Numbered from the stretch's first letter, positions 36,485-46,437 are shown. The stretch is DNA of 64,000 bases from an uncultured Muribaculaceae bacterium (GCA_947632485.1 CANRPJ010000003.1:62001-126000), one strand, 5' to 3'. Numbers and translations are program-made. Notes: generated from the sequence alone by a model not told the origin.

Positions 36485-36660
36485 TGTTTGAGTTTTTAGT
36501 TTGAAGTTTTGGGAGCTGCCCTTTAGCTCCTTTCCGTTAGCGCAGCCGCGGCCATCGAGAGAAAGAGCATCAGATGGTCATATTCGCATTCCGGAAGAAT
36601 TGTCAGGGCCGCTTCTTTGTCTTGTTTAGCTATGAAAGATTCTCTCTGCCTTAGAGATTT
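36485..36660 (-). promoter_or_regulatory. rpsK-rpsD intergenic leader with stem-loop
   Basis: On the minus strand a perfect GGAGCT-AAAGGGC-AGCTCC hairpin lies about 40 bp before the rpsD start; a smaller CTCT/AGAG hairpin follows the rpsK stop. The region is a candidate site for S4 feedback control or an internal promoter; no clear TAnnTTTG box was found. Confidence 0.4.
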
Positions 36661-37050
36661 TTACACTCTGCGGCGCTTCGGCGGACGGCAGCCGTTGTGC
36701 GGCAGCGGCGTCACGTCTACAATCTCCACCACCTCGATGCCTTCGCCATGAACCGTACGGATAGCGCTCTCACGGCCGTTGCCGGGACCCTTCACGTAGG
36801 CTTTCACCTTGCGCAGACCGAGATCATAGGCCACCTTAGCGCAATCCTGCGCTGCCATCTGAGCGGCGTAGGGAGTGTTCTTCTTCGAACCGCGGAATCC
36901 CATCTTGCCGGCCGACGACCAGGAGATGACCTGACCCTCAGAATTGGCCAGGCATACGATGATGTTATTGAAAGAGGAGTGAACGTGCAGCTGGCCCATT
37001 GCATCGACCTTGACGTTTCTCTTCTTCGCTGCGACTGTCTTTTTTGCCAT
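36661..37050 (-). CDS. rpsK: 30S ribosomal protein S11
   Basis: 129 residues: [39 protein letters not shown] and [11 protein letters not shown] at the end are typical. S11 lies on the 30S platform near the mRNA exit. The gene sits 7 bp after rpsM. Confidence 0.98.
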   Translation of the reverse strand: MAKKTVAAKKRNVKVDAMGQLHVHSSFNNIIVCLANSEGQVISWSSAGKMGFRGSKKNTPYAAQMAAQDCAKVAYDLGLRKVKAYVKGPGNGRESAIRTVHGEGIEVVEIVDVTPLPHNGCRPPKRRRV

Positions 37051-37057
37051 ACTTCAA

Positions 37058-37438
37058 TTATTTTGTAGCTTTCTTCTTGTTAGCGACTGTCTTCTTGCGG
37101 CCCTTGCGCGTGCGAGCATTGTTCTTAGTGCTCTGGCCGCGCACCGGAAGGCCAAGACGGTGGCGAATGCCGCGATAGCAGCCGATATCCATCAGTCGCT
37201 TGATGTTCAGCTGAATCTCGCTGCGGAGGTCGCCCTCCACCTTGTAGTTGCTCTGGATCACTTCGCGCACGGCGGCTGCCTGGGCGTCGCTCCAGTCTTT
37301 CACTTTAATGTCGCGGTCTACACCCGCTTTTTCCAGGATCGTGTTGGCGGCGCTGCGGCCGATACCGTAGATGTAGGTCAGGGCTATCTCCCCGCGCTTG
37401 TTCTGCGGAAGGTCTACGCCGACTATTCGTACTGCCAT
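37058..37438 (-). CDS. rpsM: 30S ribosomal protein S13
   Basis: 126 residues, with the N-terminal helix-two-turn-helix region ([18 protein letters not shown]) and the basic C-terminal tail ([17 protein letters not shown]) that contacts P-site tRNA. First gene of the alpha part of the superoperon after rpmJ. Confidence 0.98.
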   Translation of the reverse strand: MAVRIVGVDLPQNKRGEIALTYIYGIGRSAANTILEKAGVDRDIKVKDWSDAQAAAVREVIQSNYKVEGDLRSEIQLNIKRLMDIGCYRGIRHRLGLPVRGQSTKNNARTRKGRKKTVANKKKATK

Positions 37439-37475
37439 ATGCTTCTTGTCTGTTTAAAGTGCAAAGATAATAAAA

Positions 37476-37592
37476 TTATCCTTGACGCTGTTTGAGTTTT
37501 GGGTTCTTCTTGTCGATAACATACAGCCTGCCTTTGCGGCGCACGATCTTGCTGTCGGCGCTGCGTTTCTTGATTGATGCTCTTACTTTCAT
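37476..37592 (-). CDS. rpmJ: 50S ribosomal protein L36
   Basis: 38 residues ([20 protein letters not shown]...), ATG at 37592 and TAA at 37476. The usual zinc-ribbon cysteines (C..C..C..H) are not present, so it is the Cys-free type of L36: positions that normally hold Cys are Ser/Val/Lys/Tyr. It lies between infA and rpsM, the standard place. Confidence 0.93.
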   Translation of the reverse strand: MKVRASIKKRSADSKIVRRKGRLYVIDKKNPKLKQRQG

Positions 37593-37617
37593 ATGCTTTT
37601 AGGATGTTTGTCTCGGT

Positions 37618-37836
37618 TTATTTGTAGCGGAACGATATGCGGCCCTTCGTAAGGTCGTAAGGTGACATCTCTACCTTCACCCGGTCGCCCGGGAGAATTT
37701 TGATGTAATGCATGCGCATTTTGCCGGAGATATGGGCGGTTATCTCATACCCGTTCTCCAGTTCAACCTTGAACATCGCGTTGCTCAGGGCTTCCAGTAT
37801 CACTCCGTCCTGCTCTATTGCAGCTTGTTTTGCCAT
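37618..37836 (-). CDS. infA: translation initiation factor IF-1
   Basis: 72 residues, one OB-fold (S1-like) domain: [53 protein letters not shown]. Full length. It blocks the A site in initiation with IF-2 and IF-3. Placed between map and rpmJ. Confidence 0.98.
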   Translation of the reverse strand: MAKQAAIEQDGVILEALSNAMFKVELENGYEITAHISGKMRMHYIKILPGDRVKVEMSPYDLTKGRISFRYK

Positions 37837-37866
37837 GTCGGTCTTCTTTCGGTTTCTTTTCTGAGT

Positions 37867-38649
37867 TCAGATAAATCTCTCGCCGAGCGCCTCGCGTATC
37901 GGCTCAAATGAGGTCAGGATTTCCGGATCCTCTCCTCTTACGACTATCGTGTGCTCGTAATGGGCCGACCATTTGCGGTCTTTCGTTCGCGCCTGCCAGC
38001 CGTCACGCTCTATCACGATATTCTTGCTTCCCATGTTGATCATGGGTTCGATGCAGATACACATGCCGTCTTTCATCACCGGCCCGATTCCGCGGCGACC
38101 GAAGTTGGGCACCTCGGGATCCTCATGCATCGAGCGCCCGATGCCGTGGCCACACATCTCGCGAACTACCGTATATCCCAGCTTCTCGCAATAGGACTGC
38201 ACGGCATTGGAGATATCGCCTATGCGATGGCCGGCCTTGGCCGCATCTATACCCTTATAGAGCGACTCCTTCACGTGGCGCAGGAAAGTATCCACTTCAG
38301 GGGCTACCTCTCCTACAGGGAAGGTGTAGCAGCTGTCGCCGCAATAGCCGTTGAGCTCCACCACAAGATCTGTGCCTACGATATCGCCTTCGCGAAGCAC
38401 ATAGGCCGAAGGAAATCCGTGGACTACATACTCGTTGACTTCGATACATAGTGTGCCCGGAAAGCCATGATATCCCAGACAGGCCGGACGCCCGCCGTGA
38501 TCCAAGATGTATTCGCGGGCTATCGTATCGAGCTTCTGGGTCGTAACTCCCGGAGCCACCCACCGCGCCACCTCGCCGAGCGTCGCGCTTGTCAGCTCGG
38601 CGGCGGCGCGCATGAGTTGCAATTCCTCTTCGGTCTTGAGATATATCAT
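37867..38649 (-). CDS. map: type I methionine aminopeptidase
   Basis: 260 residues. Metal ligands of the pita-bread fold are visible: Asp in GTDLVVELNGYCGDSC (two), His in GHGIGRSMHEDP, Glu in CICIEPM and Glu in YEHTIVV. HGFPGTLCIEVNEYVVHGFP holds the substrate-binding His. It removes N-terminal Met from nascent proteins. Located between secY and infA, as usual in the spc-alpha region. Confidence 0.97.
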   Translation of the reverse strand: MIYLKTEEELQLMRAAAELTSATLGEVARWVAPGVTTQKLDTIAREYILDHGGRPACLGYHGFPGTLCIEVNEYVVHGFPSAYVLREGDIVGTDLVVELNGYCGDSCYTFPVGEVAPEVDTFLRHVKESLYKGIDAAKAGHRIGDISNAVQSYCEKLGYTVVREMCGHGIGRSMHEDPEVPNFGRRGIGPVMKDGMCICIEPMINMGSKNIVIERDGWQARTKDRKWSAHYEHTIVVRGEDPEILTSFEPIREALGERFI

Positions 38650-38676
38650 CTCTCTTTCTCCTCAGTCAAGTCTGGT

Positions 38677-40014
38677 TCAGAAGGCTCCGCTGCCGGTTGT
38701 GCGTCCCTTGATGCGGCCGTCTTTCATCAGGCCGTCGTAGTGGCGCATTAACAGGTGACCTTCTACTATGCGCAGCGTATCGAGCACTACGCCTACCATA
38801 ATCAGCAGCGAGGTTCCGCCGAAGAACTGGGCAAAGCTTCGGTTGAGGCCGCATACATGGGCTATAGCCGGAAGGATTGCCACGATTCCAAGGAAGATTG
38901 AACCCGGAAGCGTGATTCTCGACATGATCGAATCCAGATAATCCACAGTCGGCTTACCGGGTTTCACGCCGGGGATAAAGCCGTTGTTGCGCTTCATGTC
39001 TTCCGCCATCTGTGCAGGACGCACCGTGATGGCCGTGTAGAAATACGTGAAGGCTACGATCATCAGGAAGTAGACAATGTTGTATGTCCAGCCATACATG
39101 TCGGTCAGAGCCCCGAAGAAGCCGGTCTGATTCGTGCTGAAGCCTACCAGCGTGATGGGGATAAACATGATGGCCTGCGCAAAGATGATAGGCATCACAC
39201 CGGCAGCGTTGACCTTGAGCGGTATGTACTGGCGGGCGCCGCCATACTGCTTATTGCCCACGATGCGCTTGGCATACTGCACAGGCACCTTGCGAGTGCC
39301 CTGCACGAGCAGTACCGCACCGGCAATCACGGCCAGCAGAATCACGATTTCCAGAAGGAAAATCACCAGACCGCCGCCTGCCGAGTTGAGAAGGCGTCCC
39401 GTAAACTCCTGAATGAAGGCTTCCGGCATGCGGGCCAGAATACCGATCAGAATTATGAATGAGATGCCGTTGCCGATACCTTTCTGGTCGATGCGTTCGC
39501 CAAGCCACATGATAAACATGGAGCCTGCCGCGAGCACGATTGTCATATAGGCCACTGTCCAGAAGCCCATCTCAACGTGGCCGCCTGCGGCTGCCACCTG
39601 ATAGCGCAGATTCATCAGGTAAGCCGGACCCTGGAGCACCAGGATCAGCACCGTAAGATAGCGCGTATACTGGTTGAGCTTCATGCGCCCGCTCTCACCC
39701 TCACGCTGCATCTTCTGAAGCGAGGGGAGAACCATGCCCAGCAGCTGCACGATAATCGAGGCTGTGATATAGGGCATGATACCCAGAGCGAAGATCGAAG
39801 CCTGCGAGAATGCACCGCCCGAGAACATGTCGAGCAGCTGCATCAGGCCATCGGAGGTGAAATTCTTCAGAGCCATGAGGTCCTGCGGGTTTATACCCGG
39901 AAGAACCACATAGCAGCCGAAGCGGTAAATCACCACCAACAGCAGCGTGATGCCTATGCGCTTGCGCAGGTCTTCTACGCTCCAGATATTCTTTACTGTC
40001 TGTGTGAATCCCAT
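38677..40014 (-). CDS. secY: preprotein translocase subunit SecY
   Basis: 445 residues with ten membrane segments. Family hallmarks: GIMPYITASIIVQLL in helix 2, the plug region before it, and GFIPGVKPGKPTVDYLDSIMSRIT in the cytoplasmic loop that docks SecA or the ribosome. It is the pore of the Sec translocon in the inner membrane. The gene follows rplO by 6 bp. Confidence 0.98.
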   Translation of the reverse strand: MGFTQTVKNIWSVEDLRKRIGITLLLVVIYRFGCYVVLPGINPQDLMALKNFTSDGLMQLLDMFSGGAFSQASIFALGIMPYITASIIVQLLGMVLPSLQKMQREGESGRMKLNQYTRYLTVLILVLQGPAYLMNLRYQVAAAGGHVEMGFWTVAYMTIVLAAGSMFIMWLGERIDQKGIGNGISFIILIGILARMPEAFIQEFTGRLLNSAGGGLVIFLLEIVILLAVIAGAVLLVQGTRKVPVQYAKRIVGNKQYGGARQYIPLKVNAAGVMPIIFAQAIMFIPITLVGFSTNQTGFFGALTDMYGWTYNIVYFLMIVAFTYFYTAITVRPAQMAEDMKRNNGFIPGVKPGKPTVDYLDSIMSRITLPGSIFLGIVAILPAIAHVCGLNRSFAQFFGGTSLLIMVGVVLDTLRIVEGHLLMRHYDGLMKDGRIKGRTTGSGAF

Positions 40015-40020
40015 TCTGTG

Positions 40021-40473
40021 TTATTTTTTTGTGGCTGTGGCTTTGCCGCCGGCAGCCTGAATGGCCTCTGCGGCCTTGGCGGAGAAGGCGTCGGCCTCTA
40101 CCTCAAGCGGGCGGGTCAGTGCGCCCTTGGCCAGAATCTTCACAAGACCCTTCTTCGGCACCAGGCCTGCCTGACGCAGGTCGGCTACCGTGATCTTGGC
40201 GAGATTGGCTGCGGTTGCCAGAGCCTCCAGGGCGTCAAGGTTGATCGCCTTGTATTCTACCCGGTTGATGTTCTTGAAGCCGAACTTCGGCAGACGGCGC
40301 TGCAGCGGCATCTGACCGCCTTCGAAGCCGATTTTGTACTTATAGCCAGAACGCGACTTGGCACCCTTGTGGCCGCGAGTCGACGTACCGCCGTAGCCCG
40401 AACCCGGACCGCGGCCCACACGCTTGTTCTTCTTATTGCTGCCTACGGCAGGCGAAAGATTATTTAATTCCAT
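40021..40473 (-). CDS. rplO: 50S ribosomal protein L15
   Basis: 150 residues; the Gly/Arg-rich N-terminal extension (GSNKKNKRVGRGPGSGYGGT) and the basic middle (YKIGFEGGQMPLQRRLPKFGF) are typical. An assembly protein of the large subunit, just before secY as in most bacteria. Confidence 0.98.
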   Translation of the reverse strand: MELNNLSPAVGSNKKNKRVGRGPGSGYGGTSTRGHKGAKSRSGYKYKIGFEGGQMPLQRRLPKFGFKNINRVEYKAINLDALEALATAANLAKITVADLRQAGLVPKKGLVKILAKGALTRPLEVEADAFSAKAAEAIQAAGGKATATKK

Positions 40474-40494
40474 AGCTGTTGTCTCTCCTCATCT

Positions 40495-40674
40495 TTATGC
40501 CGGGGTCACCTCTACGAGATGACGCACGGCGTTGACCATTCCCTGGATTGCCGGGGTGTCTTCTTTCACCACCGAATGATGCATCTTGTGCAGCCCAAGG
40601 GCATCGAGCGTGAGCTTCTGCTTCTTGGGGGCGTTGATGCGGCTCTTGATCTGAGTTATCTTTATCTTTGCCAT
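40495..40674 (-). CDS. rpmD: 50S ribosomal protein L30
   Basis: 59 residues from the ATG at 40674 to TAA at 40495: [20 protein letters not shown], then [16 protein letters not shown], the conserved L30 core, and [11 protein letters not shown] at the end. It fills the gap between rpsE and rplO. Confidence 0.96.
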   Translation of the reverse strand: MAKIKITQIKSRINAPKKQKLTLDALGLHKMHHSVVKEDTPAIQGMVNAVRHLVEVTPA

Positions 40675-40684
40675 GATTCAGTGA

Positions 40685-41206
40685 TTATTTTCCGTTGAAC
40701 ACTTTTGCCACGCTCACACCGCGCGATTTAGCTACATCGAGCGGGCTGCGGAGCTCGCTGAGAGCCGCGATGGTGGCCTTTACCAGGTTGTGGGGGTTCG
40801 ACGAGCCTTTCGACTTGGCAAGCACGTCGGTGATGCCCACGCTCTCGAGCACTGCGCGCATAGCGCCGCCGGCCTTCACACCGGTACCGGCCGATGCCGG
40901 ACGCAGATAGATGCGAGAGCCGCCGAACTTGGCTGCCTGCTCATGAGGAATAGTGCCTTTGTAGACGGGCACCTTGATAAGGTTCTTCTTTGCTGCCTCC
41001 ACGCCCTTGGCGATGGCTGCCTGAACCTCGTTGGCCTTTCCCAGACCCCAGCCGATGATGCCGTCTTCATTGCCTACCACTACGATAGCGGCGAAGCTGA
41101 AGGCACGGCCGCCCTTGGTCACTTTGGTGACGCGGTTGATGGCCACAAGACGGTCCTTAAGGTCAAGGTCGTTGGTAGATTTTACTCTGTTATCTCTTTT
41201 TGCCAT
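40685..41206 (-). CDS. rpsE: 30S ribosomal protein S5
   Basis: 173 residues. N-terminal dsRNA-binding-like domain ([22 protein letters not shown]) and C-terminal domain ([33 protein letters not shown]). S5 takes part in decoding accuracy and mRNA unwinding. Placed between rplR and rpmD. Confidence 0.98.
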   Translation of the reverse strand: MAKRDNRVKSTNDLDLKDRLVAINRVTKVTKGGRAFSFAAIVVVGNEDGIIGWGLGKANEVQAAIAKGVEAAKKNLIKVPVYKGTIPHEQAAKFGGSRIYLRPASAGTGVKAGGAMRAVLESVGITDVLAKSKGSSNPHNLVKATIAALSELRSPLDVAKSRGVSVAKVFNGK

Positions 41207-41218
41207 GACTTTCTTCTG

Positions 41219-41560
41219 TTAAAATTTAAGACCTGCCTTGCGGGCGCCATCGGCCAGCGATTTCACGCGACCATGGAAGAGGTAGCCGTTGCGGTCGAAC
41301 ACCACCTCGCTGATGCCCAGTTCAAGTACTTTCTTACCTACGGCCTCGCCTACCTGGGCTGCCTGCTCAGTCTTGGTGCCTCCCTCGAGGCCTTTCGACG
41401 AGGCGGCACACAGAGTGCGGCCGGCCAGATCATCGATCACCTGGGCATAGATGGCCTTGTTGGAGCGGAACACGCTCAGACGCGGGCGCTCGGCCGTGCC
41501 CGATACTTTGCCGCGGATGCGGGCTTTGATCTTGTTGCGTCTTTCTATCTTGGATATCAT
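41219..41560 (-). CDS. rplR: 50S ribosomal protein L18
   Basis: 113 residues: [31 protein letters not shown] and [20 protein letters not shown] are characteristic. It binds 5S rRNA with L5. Confidence 0.98.
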   Translation of the reverse strand: MISKIERRNKIKARIRGKVSGTAERPRLSVFRSNKAIYAQVIDDLAGRTLCAASSKGLEGGTKTEQAAQVGEAVGKKVLELGISEVVFDRNGYLFHGRVKSLADGARKAGLKF

Positions 41561-41576
41561 TTCGCTTCTCTCTTAA

Positions 41577-42131
41577 TTATTTAGCACTTGCCGACTTGCC
41601 CGACTTGCGACGGATCACCTCGCCGACGAACTTGATGCCCTTGCCCTTGTACGGCTCAGGCTTGCGCAGGCTGCGGATCTTGGCGCATACCTGGCCCAGA
41701 AGCTGCTTGTCAGAGCTTTCGAGGATGATGAGCGGGTTCTTGTTACGCTCCATCTTGGCCTCTACCTTTACCTCTTTGGGAAGCTTGATATAGATAGCGT
41801 GGCTATAGCCCAGAGCAAGCTCCAGCACCTGGCCGGTTGCCGTGGCGCGGTAGCCTACACCTACGAGCTCCAGCTCCTTGCGGTAGCCCTCCGACACGCC
41901 TACAACCATATTATGGATAAGGGCGCGATAGAGGCCGTGCATGGCGCGGTGCTCGCGGTCGTCGCTCGGACGCGTAAGTTCTATTTTGCCGTCCTCCACC
42001 TTTACGGTGATGTCCGGATTGATCGCCTGTGAAAGCTCGCCCTTGGGGCCTTTCACGGTGGCTACATTATCTTTCACCTGGATGGTCACGCCGGCAGGCA
42101 GTTCAATCGGTGCTTTACCTATTCTTGACAT
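41577..42131 (-). CDS. rplF: 50S ribosomal protein L6
   Basis: 184 residues made of two related domains; the signature PEPYKGKGIKFVGEVIRRKSGK is near the C-terminus. It binds 23S rRNA near the sarcin-ricin loop. Confidence 0.98.
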   Translation of the reverse strand: MSRIGKAPIELPAGVTIQVKDNVATVKGPKGELSQAINPDITVKVEDGKIELTRPSDDREHRAMHGLYRALIHNMVVGVSEGYRKELELVGVGYRATATGQVLELALGYSHAIYIKLPKEVKVEAKMERNKNPLIILESSDKQLLGQVCAKIRSLRKPEPYKGKGIKFVGEVIRRKSGKSASAK

Positions 42132-42146
42132 ACTTACCTCCTTCGA

Positions 42147-42545
42147 TTAATAGACGTAACACAACACTTCGCCGCCAACCTTAAGCTCTTTAGCCTCTTT
42201 GTTGGTCATCACGCCCTGCGGGGTGGAAAGAATGGCGATGCCAAGACCGTTGAGCACACGCGGCATGTCCTTGTAGCCCGTGTACTGACGGAGACCCGGG
42301 CGCGACACGCGCTGCAGGCCCTGAATGGCGCTTACTTTATCGACCGGATCATACTTGAGGGCAATCCGGATTGTGCCCTGCGGCGTGCCGCCTTCCTCGA
42401 ACTTGTAGTTCAGGATATAGCCTTGGTCAAAGAGGATCTTCGTGATCTCTCTCTTCATTTTCGACGACGGTACCGTAACCACACGATGGCCTGCCATGAT
42501 GGCGTTGCGGAGCCGCGTCAGATAGTCTGCTATAGGATCTGTCAT
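42147..42545 (-). CDS. rpsH: 30S ribosomal protein S8
   Basis: 132 residues, starting MTDPIADYLTRLRNAIMAGH and ending GIAILSTPQGVMTNKEAKELKVGGEVLCYVY. A primary 16S rRNA binder and, in enterobacteria, the repressor of the spc operon. A large hairpin precedes the gene. Confidence 0.98.
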   Translation of the reverse strand: MTDPIADYLTRLRNAIMAGHRVVTVPSSKMKREITKILFDQGYILNYKFEEGGTPQGTIRIALKYDPVDKVSAIQGLQRVSRPGLRQYTGYKDMPRVLNGLGIAILSTPQGVMTNKEAKELKVGGEVLCYVY

Positions 42546-42624
42546 TGGTTTGGTTTGTTAAATTGATTCAGACATGCTGAACAATATCTAAAAACTCTCT
42601 TTTTCTTTCGGGTTGAAGGTTCCG

Positions 42625-42672
42625 GAGCCGCCGGGCGCCGCATCGGAGCGGAGCGCCCGGCATTTCCGGCTC
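42625..42672 (-). promoter_or_regulatory. long GC-rich hairpin between rpsN and rpsH
   Basis: Minus strand: outer GAGCC/GGCTC, internal loop GGAAAT, then GCCGGGCG/CGCCCGGC, and an apical CCGC-TCCGAT-GCGG. About 17 base pairs in all, with no T-run, in the only sizeable gap (136 bp) of the spc part. It could be a ribosomal-protein-binding leader (for example S8), an RNA-processing site or a repeat-derived insertion. Confidence 0.55.
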
Positions 42673-42681
42673 TTTGCTTTC

Positions 42682-42984
42682 TTACCAGCTTGCCTTGCGC
42701 ACTCCCGGGATCAGGCCTGCTGAGGCCATCTCGCGAAACTGGATGCGGCTGATGCCGAACTGGCGCATGTATCCCTTCGGGCGTCCCGTGATCTCGCAGC
42801 GGTTGTGAAGGCGCACCTTCGAAGCGTTGCGGGGAAGCTTCTGCAGCTTGGCCAGGGCCTCATAGTCGATGTTGCCGTCGGCGTCGGCGAGAGCGGCCTT
42901 CTTCAGGGCTGCTTTCTTCTCGGCGTAGCGGGCCACCATCTTCTGGCGCTTAACCTCGCGGGCTTTCATTGATTCTTTTGCCAT
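42682..42984 (-). CDS. rpsN: 30S ribosomal protein S14
   Basis: 100 residues, the long zinc-free type (no CxxC): [20 protein letters not shown] and [17 protein letters not shown] segment ([20 protein letters not shown]). It helps assemble the 30S head. Confidence 0.97.
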   Translation of the reverse strand: MAKESMKAREVKRQKMVARYAEKKAALKKAALADADGNIDYEALAKLQKLPRNASKVRLHNRCEITGRPKGYMRQFGISRIQFREMASAGLIPGVRKASW

Positions 42985-42993
42985 ATCTCTTCT

Positions 42994-43542
42994 TTACTTT
43001 TCTTTCTTGAACGGAAGGCCGAATTCCTTGAGAAGGGCGAAGCCTTCCTCATCGTTGGGGGCTGAAGTCACGAAAGTGATGTTCATACCCTGAAGCTTCG
43101 GCACATTGTCAATGTTGATTTCGGGGAAGATGATCTGCTCGGTGATGCCCAGCGTATAGTTGCCACGGCCATCGAGCTTGGCGTTGATGCCCTTGAAGTC
43201 GCGGATACGGGGCAGAGCCACGCGCACGAGGCGCTCCAGGAACTCATACATCTTCTCGCGGCGCAGGGTTACGCGCACGCCGATAGGCATCTTCTTGCGG
43301 AGCTTGAAGTTGGAGATATCCTTGCGCGAAAGCGTCGGCACTGCCTTCTGGCCCGTGATGGCCGTCAGTTCGTTGACCGAGGTCTCAATCAGCTTCTTGT
43401 CCTGAGTAGCGGCGCCAAGACCCTGGTTGATCACGATCTTCTCCAGCTTGGGCACGCGCATCGGCGTCTCGTAGCCGAACTTCTTGGTGAGCTCAGGCAC
43501 GATGCGCTCTTTATAATCTTTGCTAAGTGTGGTCGAGCTCAT
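42994..43542 (-). CDS. rplE: 50S ribosomal protein L5
   Basis: 182 residues with [21 protein letters not shown] and [16 protein letters not shown]. It binds 5S rRNA and contacts the P-site tRNA. Its ATG overlaps the rplX stop by one base. Confidence 0.98.
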   Translation of the reverse strand: MSSTTLSKDYKERIVPELTKKFGYETPMRVPKLEKIVINQGLGAATQDKKLIETSVNELTAITGQKAVPTLSRKDISNFKLRKKMPIGVRVTLRREKMYEFLERLVRVALPRIRDFKGINAKLDGRGNYTLGITEQIIFPEINIDNVPKLQGMNITFVTSAPNDEEGFALLKEFGLPFKKEK

Positions 43543-43862
43543 TATTTAATCTCCTCTCCTGATTTTTTGGAATAACGTACGAGTTTGCCCTCCTCGTTGC
43601 GGCGGCGGCCGATACGCACGCCTTTACCGCTCTTCGGATCTACAGGGTTGAGGTTCGAGATGTGGACCGGAGCCTCCATCTTGATGATTCCGCCCTGAGG
43701 ATATTTGGCATTGGGTTTGGTGCTCTTCGACACCATATTCACCCCCTCCACGATGGCGCGGTTCTTCTTAACCTGCACCTCGAGCACGCGGCCCGTCTTG
43801 CCTTTGTCGTCGCCGGCATTGACGTAGACCGTGTCGCCCTTCTTAATATGCAATTTTGCCAT
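43542..43862 (-). CDS. rplX: 50S ribosomal protein L24
   Basis: 106 residues with a KOW motif ([23 protein letters not shown]). An assembly initiator at the tunnel exit. Confidence 0.98.
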   Translation of the reverse strand: MAKLHIKKGDTVYVNAGDDKGKTGRVLEVQVKKNRAIVEGVNMVSKSTKPNAKYPQGGIIKMEAPVHISNLNPVDPKSGKGVRIGRRRNEEGKLVRYSKKSGEEIK

Positions 43863-43883
43863 GACTGTTGTTACCTTTAGGGG

Positions 43884-44249
43884 TTAAAGCACTTCGGGAG
43901 CCAGCGAGACGATCTTCATGTTGGTGGCGCGCAGTTCGCGGGCCACGGGGCCGAAGATACGGGTGCCGCGGATCTCACCAGCGTTGTTAAGGAGCACACA
44001 GGCGTTGTCGTCGAAGCGGATATAGCTGCCGTCGGGGCGGCGGATCTCCTTCTTCGTGCGTACTACAACGGCCTTCGATACAGTGCCTTTCTTGACTTCC
44101 GACGAGGGAATCGTGCTCTTGATGCTGACTACGATCACGTCGCCCACCGAAGCGTAGCGACGGCCCGTGCCGCCGAGCACATGGATGCAGAGCGCCTCTT
44201 TTGCGCCGCTGTTGTCTGCCACTACCAGGCGTGATTCTGTCTGTACCAT
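43884..44249 (-). CDS. rplN: 50S ribosomal protein L14
   Basis: 121 residues: [20 protein letters not shown] and [31 protein letters not shown] match the family closely. It lies at the subunit interface. Confidence 0.98.
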   Translation of the reverse strand: MVQTESRLVVADNSGAKEALCIHVLGGTGRRYASVGDVIVVSIKSTIPSSEVKKGTVSKAVVVRTKKEIRRPDGSYIRFDDNACVLLNNAGEIRGTRIFGPVARELRATNMKIVSLAPEVL

Positions 44250-44252
44250 TGC

Positions 44253-44513
44253 TTACTTAACTTTTTCGATGATTTCCACCAGGCGCCAGCGCTTCGTCTT
44301 GCTCAGAGGGCGAGTCTCCATCAGGCGAACGGTATCGCCTACGGAGCACTCGTTGTTCTCATCGTGCGCGTGGTATTTTTTCGTCTTGTTGACAAACTTG
44401 CCGTAGATCGGGTGCTTCTCTTTCCACTTGATCTCAACCGTGATCGTCTTGTCGCATTTATTGCTGGAGACTACCCCGATCCTTTCTTTTCTTAAATGTC
44501 TCTTCTGTTCCAT
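44253..44513 (-). CDS. rpsQ: 30S ribosomal protein S17
   Basis: 86 residues, OB-fold: [21 protein letters not shown] and [27 protein letters not shown] primary 16S rRNA 5'-domain binder. Confidence 0.98.
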   Translation of the reverse strand: MEQKRHLRKERIGVVSSNKCDKTITVEIKWKEKHPIYGKFVNKTKKYHAHDENNECSVGDTVRLMETRPLSKTKRWRLVEIIEKVK

Positions 44514-44537
44514 TTCTTTCTAAAATACTTGTCGGGA

Positions 44538-44741
44538 TCACTTGCCCTGAGCTTCGAGCTCTTTCTGGCGCAACACGGTCTTCAAGCGGGCAATCTCGCG
44601 GCGGTCTTTGGTGATCTTTGCGGGATTGTCTACGGGAGATATCGCGTGCGCTACTTTCAATTCGCGATAAGCCTTCTCGGCAGCCTCTACGCGAGCCTGC
44701 AGCTCATGAATGCTTAATTCCTTGATTTCTTCCTTTTTCAT
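44538..44741 (-). CDS. rpmC: 50S ribosomal protein L29
   Basis: 67 residues, helical hairpin: MKKEEIKELSIHELQARVEA and NPAKITKDRREIARLKTVLRQ. It sits near the exit tunnel with L23. Confidence 0.97.
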   Translation of the reverse strand: MKKEEIKELSIHELQARVEAAEKAYRELKVAHAISPVDNPAKITKDRREIARLKTVLRQKELEAQGK

Positions 44742-44778
44742 GTCAGATTATTGTCTGTTTTATCAGTCGTGATTGGTT

Positions 44779-45210
44779 TCAGACAGCCTGGGAGGGATCA
44801 TAGTCGCGGCGAACGATGAATTTCGTAAGCACCGGAAGCTTCTGGGCTGCAAGGCGCAGAGCCTCCTTGGCTACCTCCATCGGCACGCCTTCTACCTCAA
44901 TCAGGATGCGGCCCGGAGTAACGGGCGCCACGAATCCTTCGGGATTACCTTTACCTTTACCCATTCGCACCTCGGCAGGCTTCTTGGTAATCGGCTTGTC
45001 GGGGAAAATGCGGATCCAGATCTGTCCCTGACGCTGCATGTAGCGCGTCACCGCAATACGCGCAGCCTCTATCTGGCGCCCGGTGATCCATTTGGAATCG
45101 AGCGTCTTGATGCCGAACGAACCGAAGGCCAGCTGGTTGCCACGCTGTGCCTCACCTTTCATGCGGCCCTTCTGCGAACGGCGGAATTTAGTCTTTTTCG
45201 GCTGTAACAT
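44779..45210 (-). CDS. rplP: 50S ribosomal protein L16
   Basis: 143 residues: [19 protein letters not shown] at the start and [26 protein letters not shown] in the middle. It helps place the A-site tRNA elbow. Confidence 0.98.
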   Translation of the reverse strand: MLQPKKTKFRRSQKGRMKGEAQRGNQLAFGSFGIKTLDSKWITGRQIEAARIAVTRYMQRQGQIWIRIFPDKPITKKPAEVRMGKGKGNPEGFVAPVTPGRILIEVEGVPMEVAKEALRLAAQKLPVLTKFIVRRDYDPSQAV

Positions 45211-45224
45211 TTTATTATGTCAGT

Positions 45225-45962
45225 TTAGCGGTTGTTGTTCTTCTTGTTGCGGAATCCGTCGCGGCGGCGCTCATTGCGCGGGCGGCTTGATCCCGGCTCC
45301 TTCTGGCCGATTGCGTAGGCCGGAGTGAGCTCCTTCTTGCCATAGACCTCGCCACGGCAGATCCAGACCTTGATACCGATGATACCCACCTTCGTCAGAG
45401 CCTCTACCAGAGCGTAGTCGATGTCGGCGCGGAGAGTGTGGAGCGGCGTGCGGCCTTCCTTGAACATCTCGGAGCGAGCCATTTCGGCGCCGTTGAGGCG
45501 GCCGCTGACCTGAATCTTGATGCCCTCGGCACCCATGCGCATCGTGGAGGCTATCGCCATCTTCACGGCGCGACGGTAAGCCACCTTACCCTCGAGCTGA
45601 CGGGCTATGTTGGCAGCCACGATCTCGGCGTCGAGTTCCGGACGCTTGATTTCATAGATATTGATCTGCACTTCCTTGTCGGTGATCTTCTTGAGCGCTT
45701 CCTTGAGAGCATCTACGTCCTTGCCACCCTTGCCGATAAGCATGCCCGGGCGGGAGGTGCAGATGGTCACTGTCACCATCTTGAGCGTGCGCTCAATGAT
45801 GATGCGGCTCACACTGGCCTTAGCCAGTTTATTACGCAAGTATTTGCGGATCTTCGAGTCCTCAAGAAGGGTCTCGCCATATTTCTTTCCGCCGTACCAG
45901 TTGGAGTCCCAACCGCGGATCACTCCCAGACGGTTGCTGATCGGATTTACTTTCTGTCCCAT
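45225..45962 (-). CDS. rpsC: 30S ribosomal protein S3
   Basis: 245 residues with a KH domain ([20 protein letters not shown]) and a C-terminal domain ([32 protein letters not shown]). The last 35 residues or so are basic and Asn/Arg-rich ([13 protein letters not shown]), longer than minimal homologues. Forms part of the mRNA entry site. Confidence 0.98.
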   Translation of the reverse strand: MGQKVNPISNRLGVIRGWDSNWYGGKKYGETLLEDSKIRKYLRNKLAKASVSRIIIERTLKMVTVTICTSRPGMLIGKGGKDVDALKEALKKITDKEVQINIYEIKRPELDAEIVAANIARQLEGKVAYRRAVKMAIASTMRMGAEGIKIQVSGRLNGAEMARSEMFKEGRTPLHTLRADIDYALVEALTKVGIIGIKVWICRGEVYGKKELTPAYAIGQKEPGSSRPRNERRRDGFRNKKNNNR

Positions 45963-45982
45963 CTTTGTCGTCAGTCTTGAGA

Positions 45983-46384
45983 TTATTCTTTACCGGGGAT
46001 CTGATCCACGAATACGGTCACATGGTTGGAGCGCTTGCGGATACGGTAGCCGCGGCCCCGCGGGGCCGGACGCAGGCGCTTCAGCATCGGAGCGCAGTCT
46101 ACGAAGATACGGCTCACGTAGAGCTCACCGCTACCAGCGGTGCGCTCATTCTTTGCCTCCCAGTTGGCTATTGCGGAGCGAAGCAGCTTCTCCACCCGGC
46201 GGGCTGCCTCCTTGTTGGAGAATTTGAGGATGCCGAGAGCCTTGAATACCTCCTGCCCGCGTACCATATCGACCACCAGGCGCATCTTGCGCGGCGACGA
46301 CGGCACATTGTGCAGCTTGGCGAAGTATTCACCCTTGCGGGCTTCCTTCAGCGCGTCGGCGTATTGTCTTTTTCTTACACCCAT
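45983..46384 (-). CDS. rplV: 50S ribosomal protein L22
   Basis: 133 residues; [25 protein letters not shown] and the beta-hairpin with [22 protein letters not shown] that lines the exit tunnel. Confidence 0.98.
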   Translation of the reverse strand: MGVRKRQYADALKEARKGEYFAKLHNVPSSPRKMRLVVDMVRGQEVFKALGILKFSNKEAARRVEKLLRSAIANWEAKNERTAGSGELYVSRIFVDCAPMLKRLRPAPRGRGYRIRKRSNHVTVFVDQIPGKE

Positions 46385-46437
46385 TGTATTTCTTGTGCTT
46401 TATTATCTGTTTGTTTTTTCAGAACCGCAGGGTCGGC

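Noticed and set aside
36540..36663. In-frame open stretch of about 40 codons after the rpsK stop
   Set aside because: It has no start codon, would need stop readthrough, and resembles no known extension of S11.
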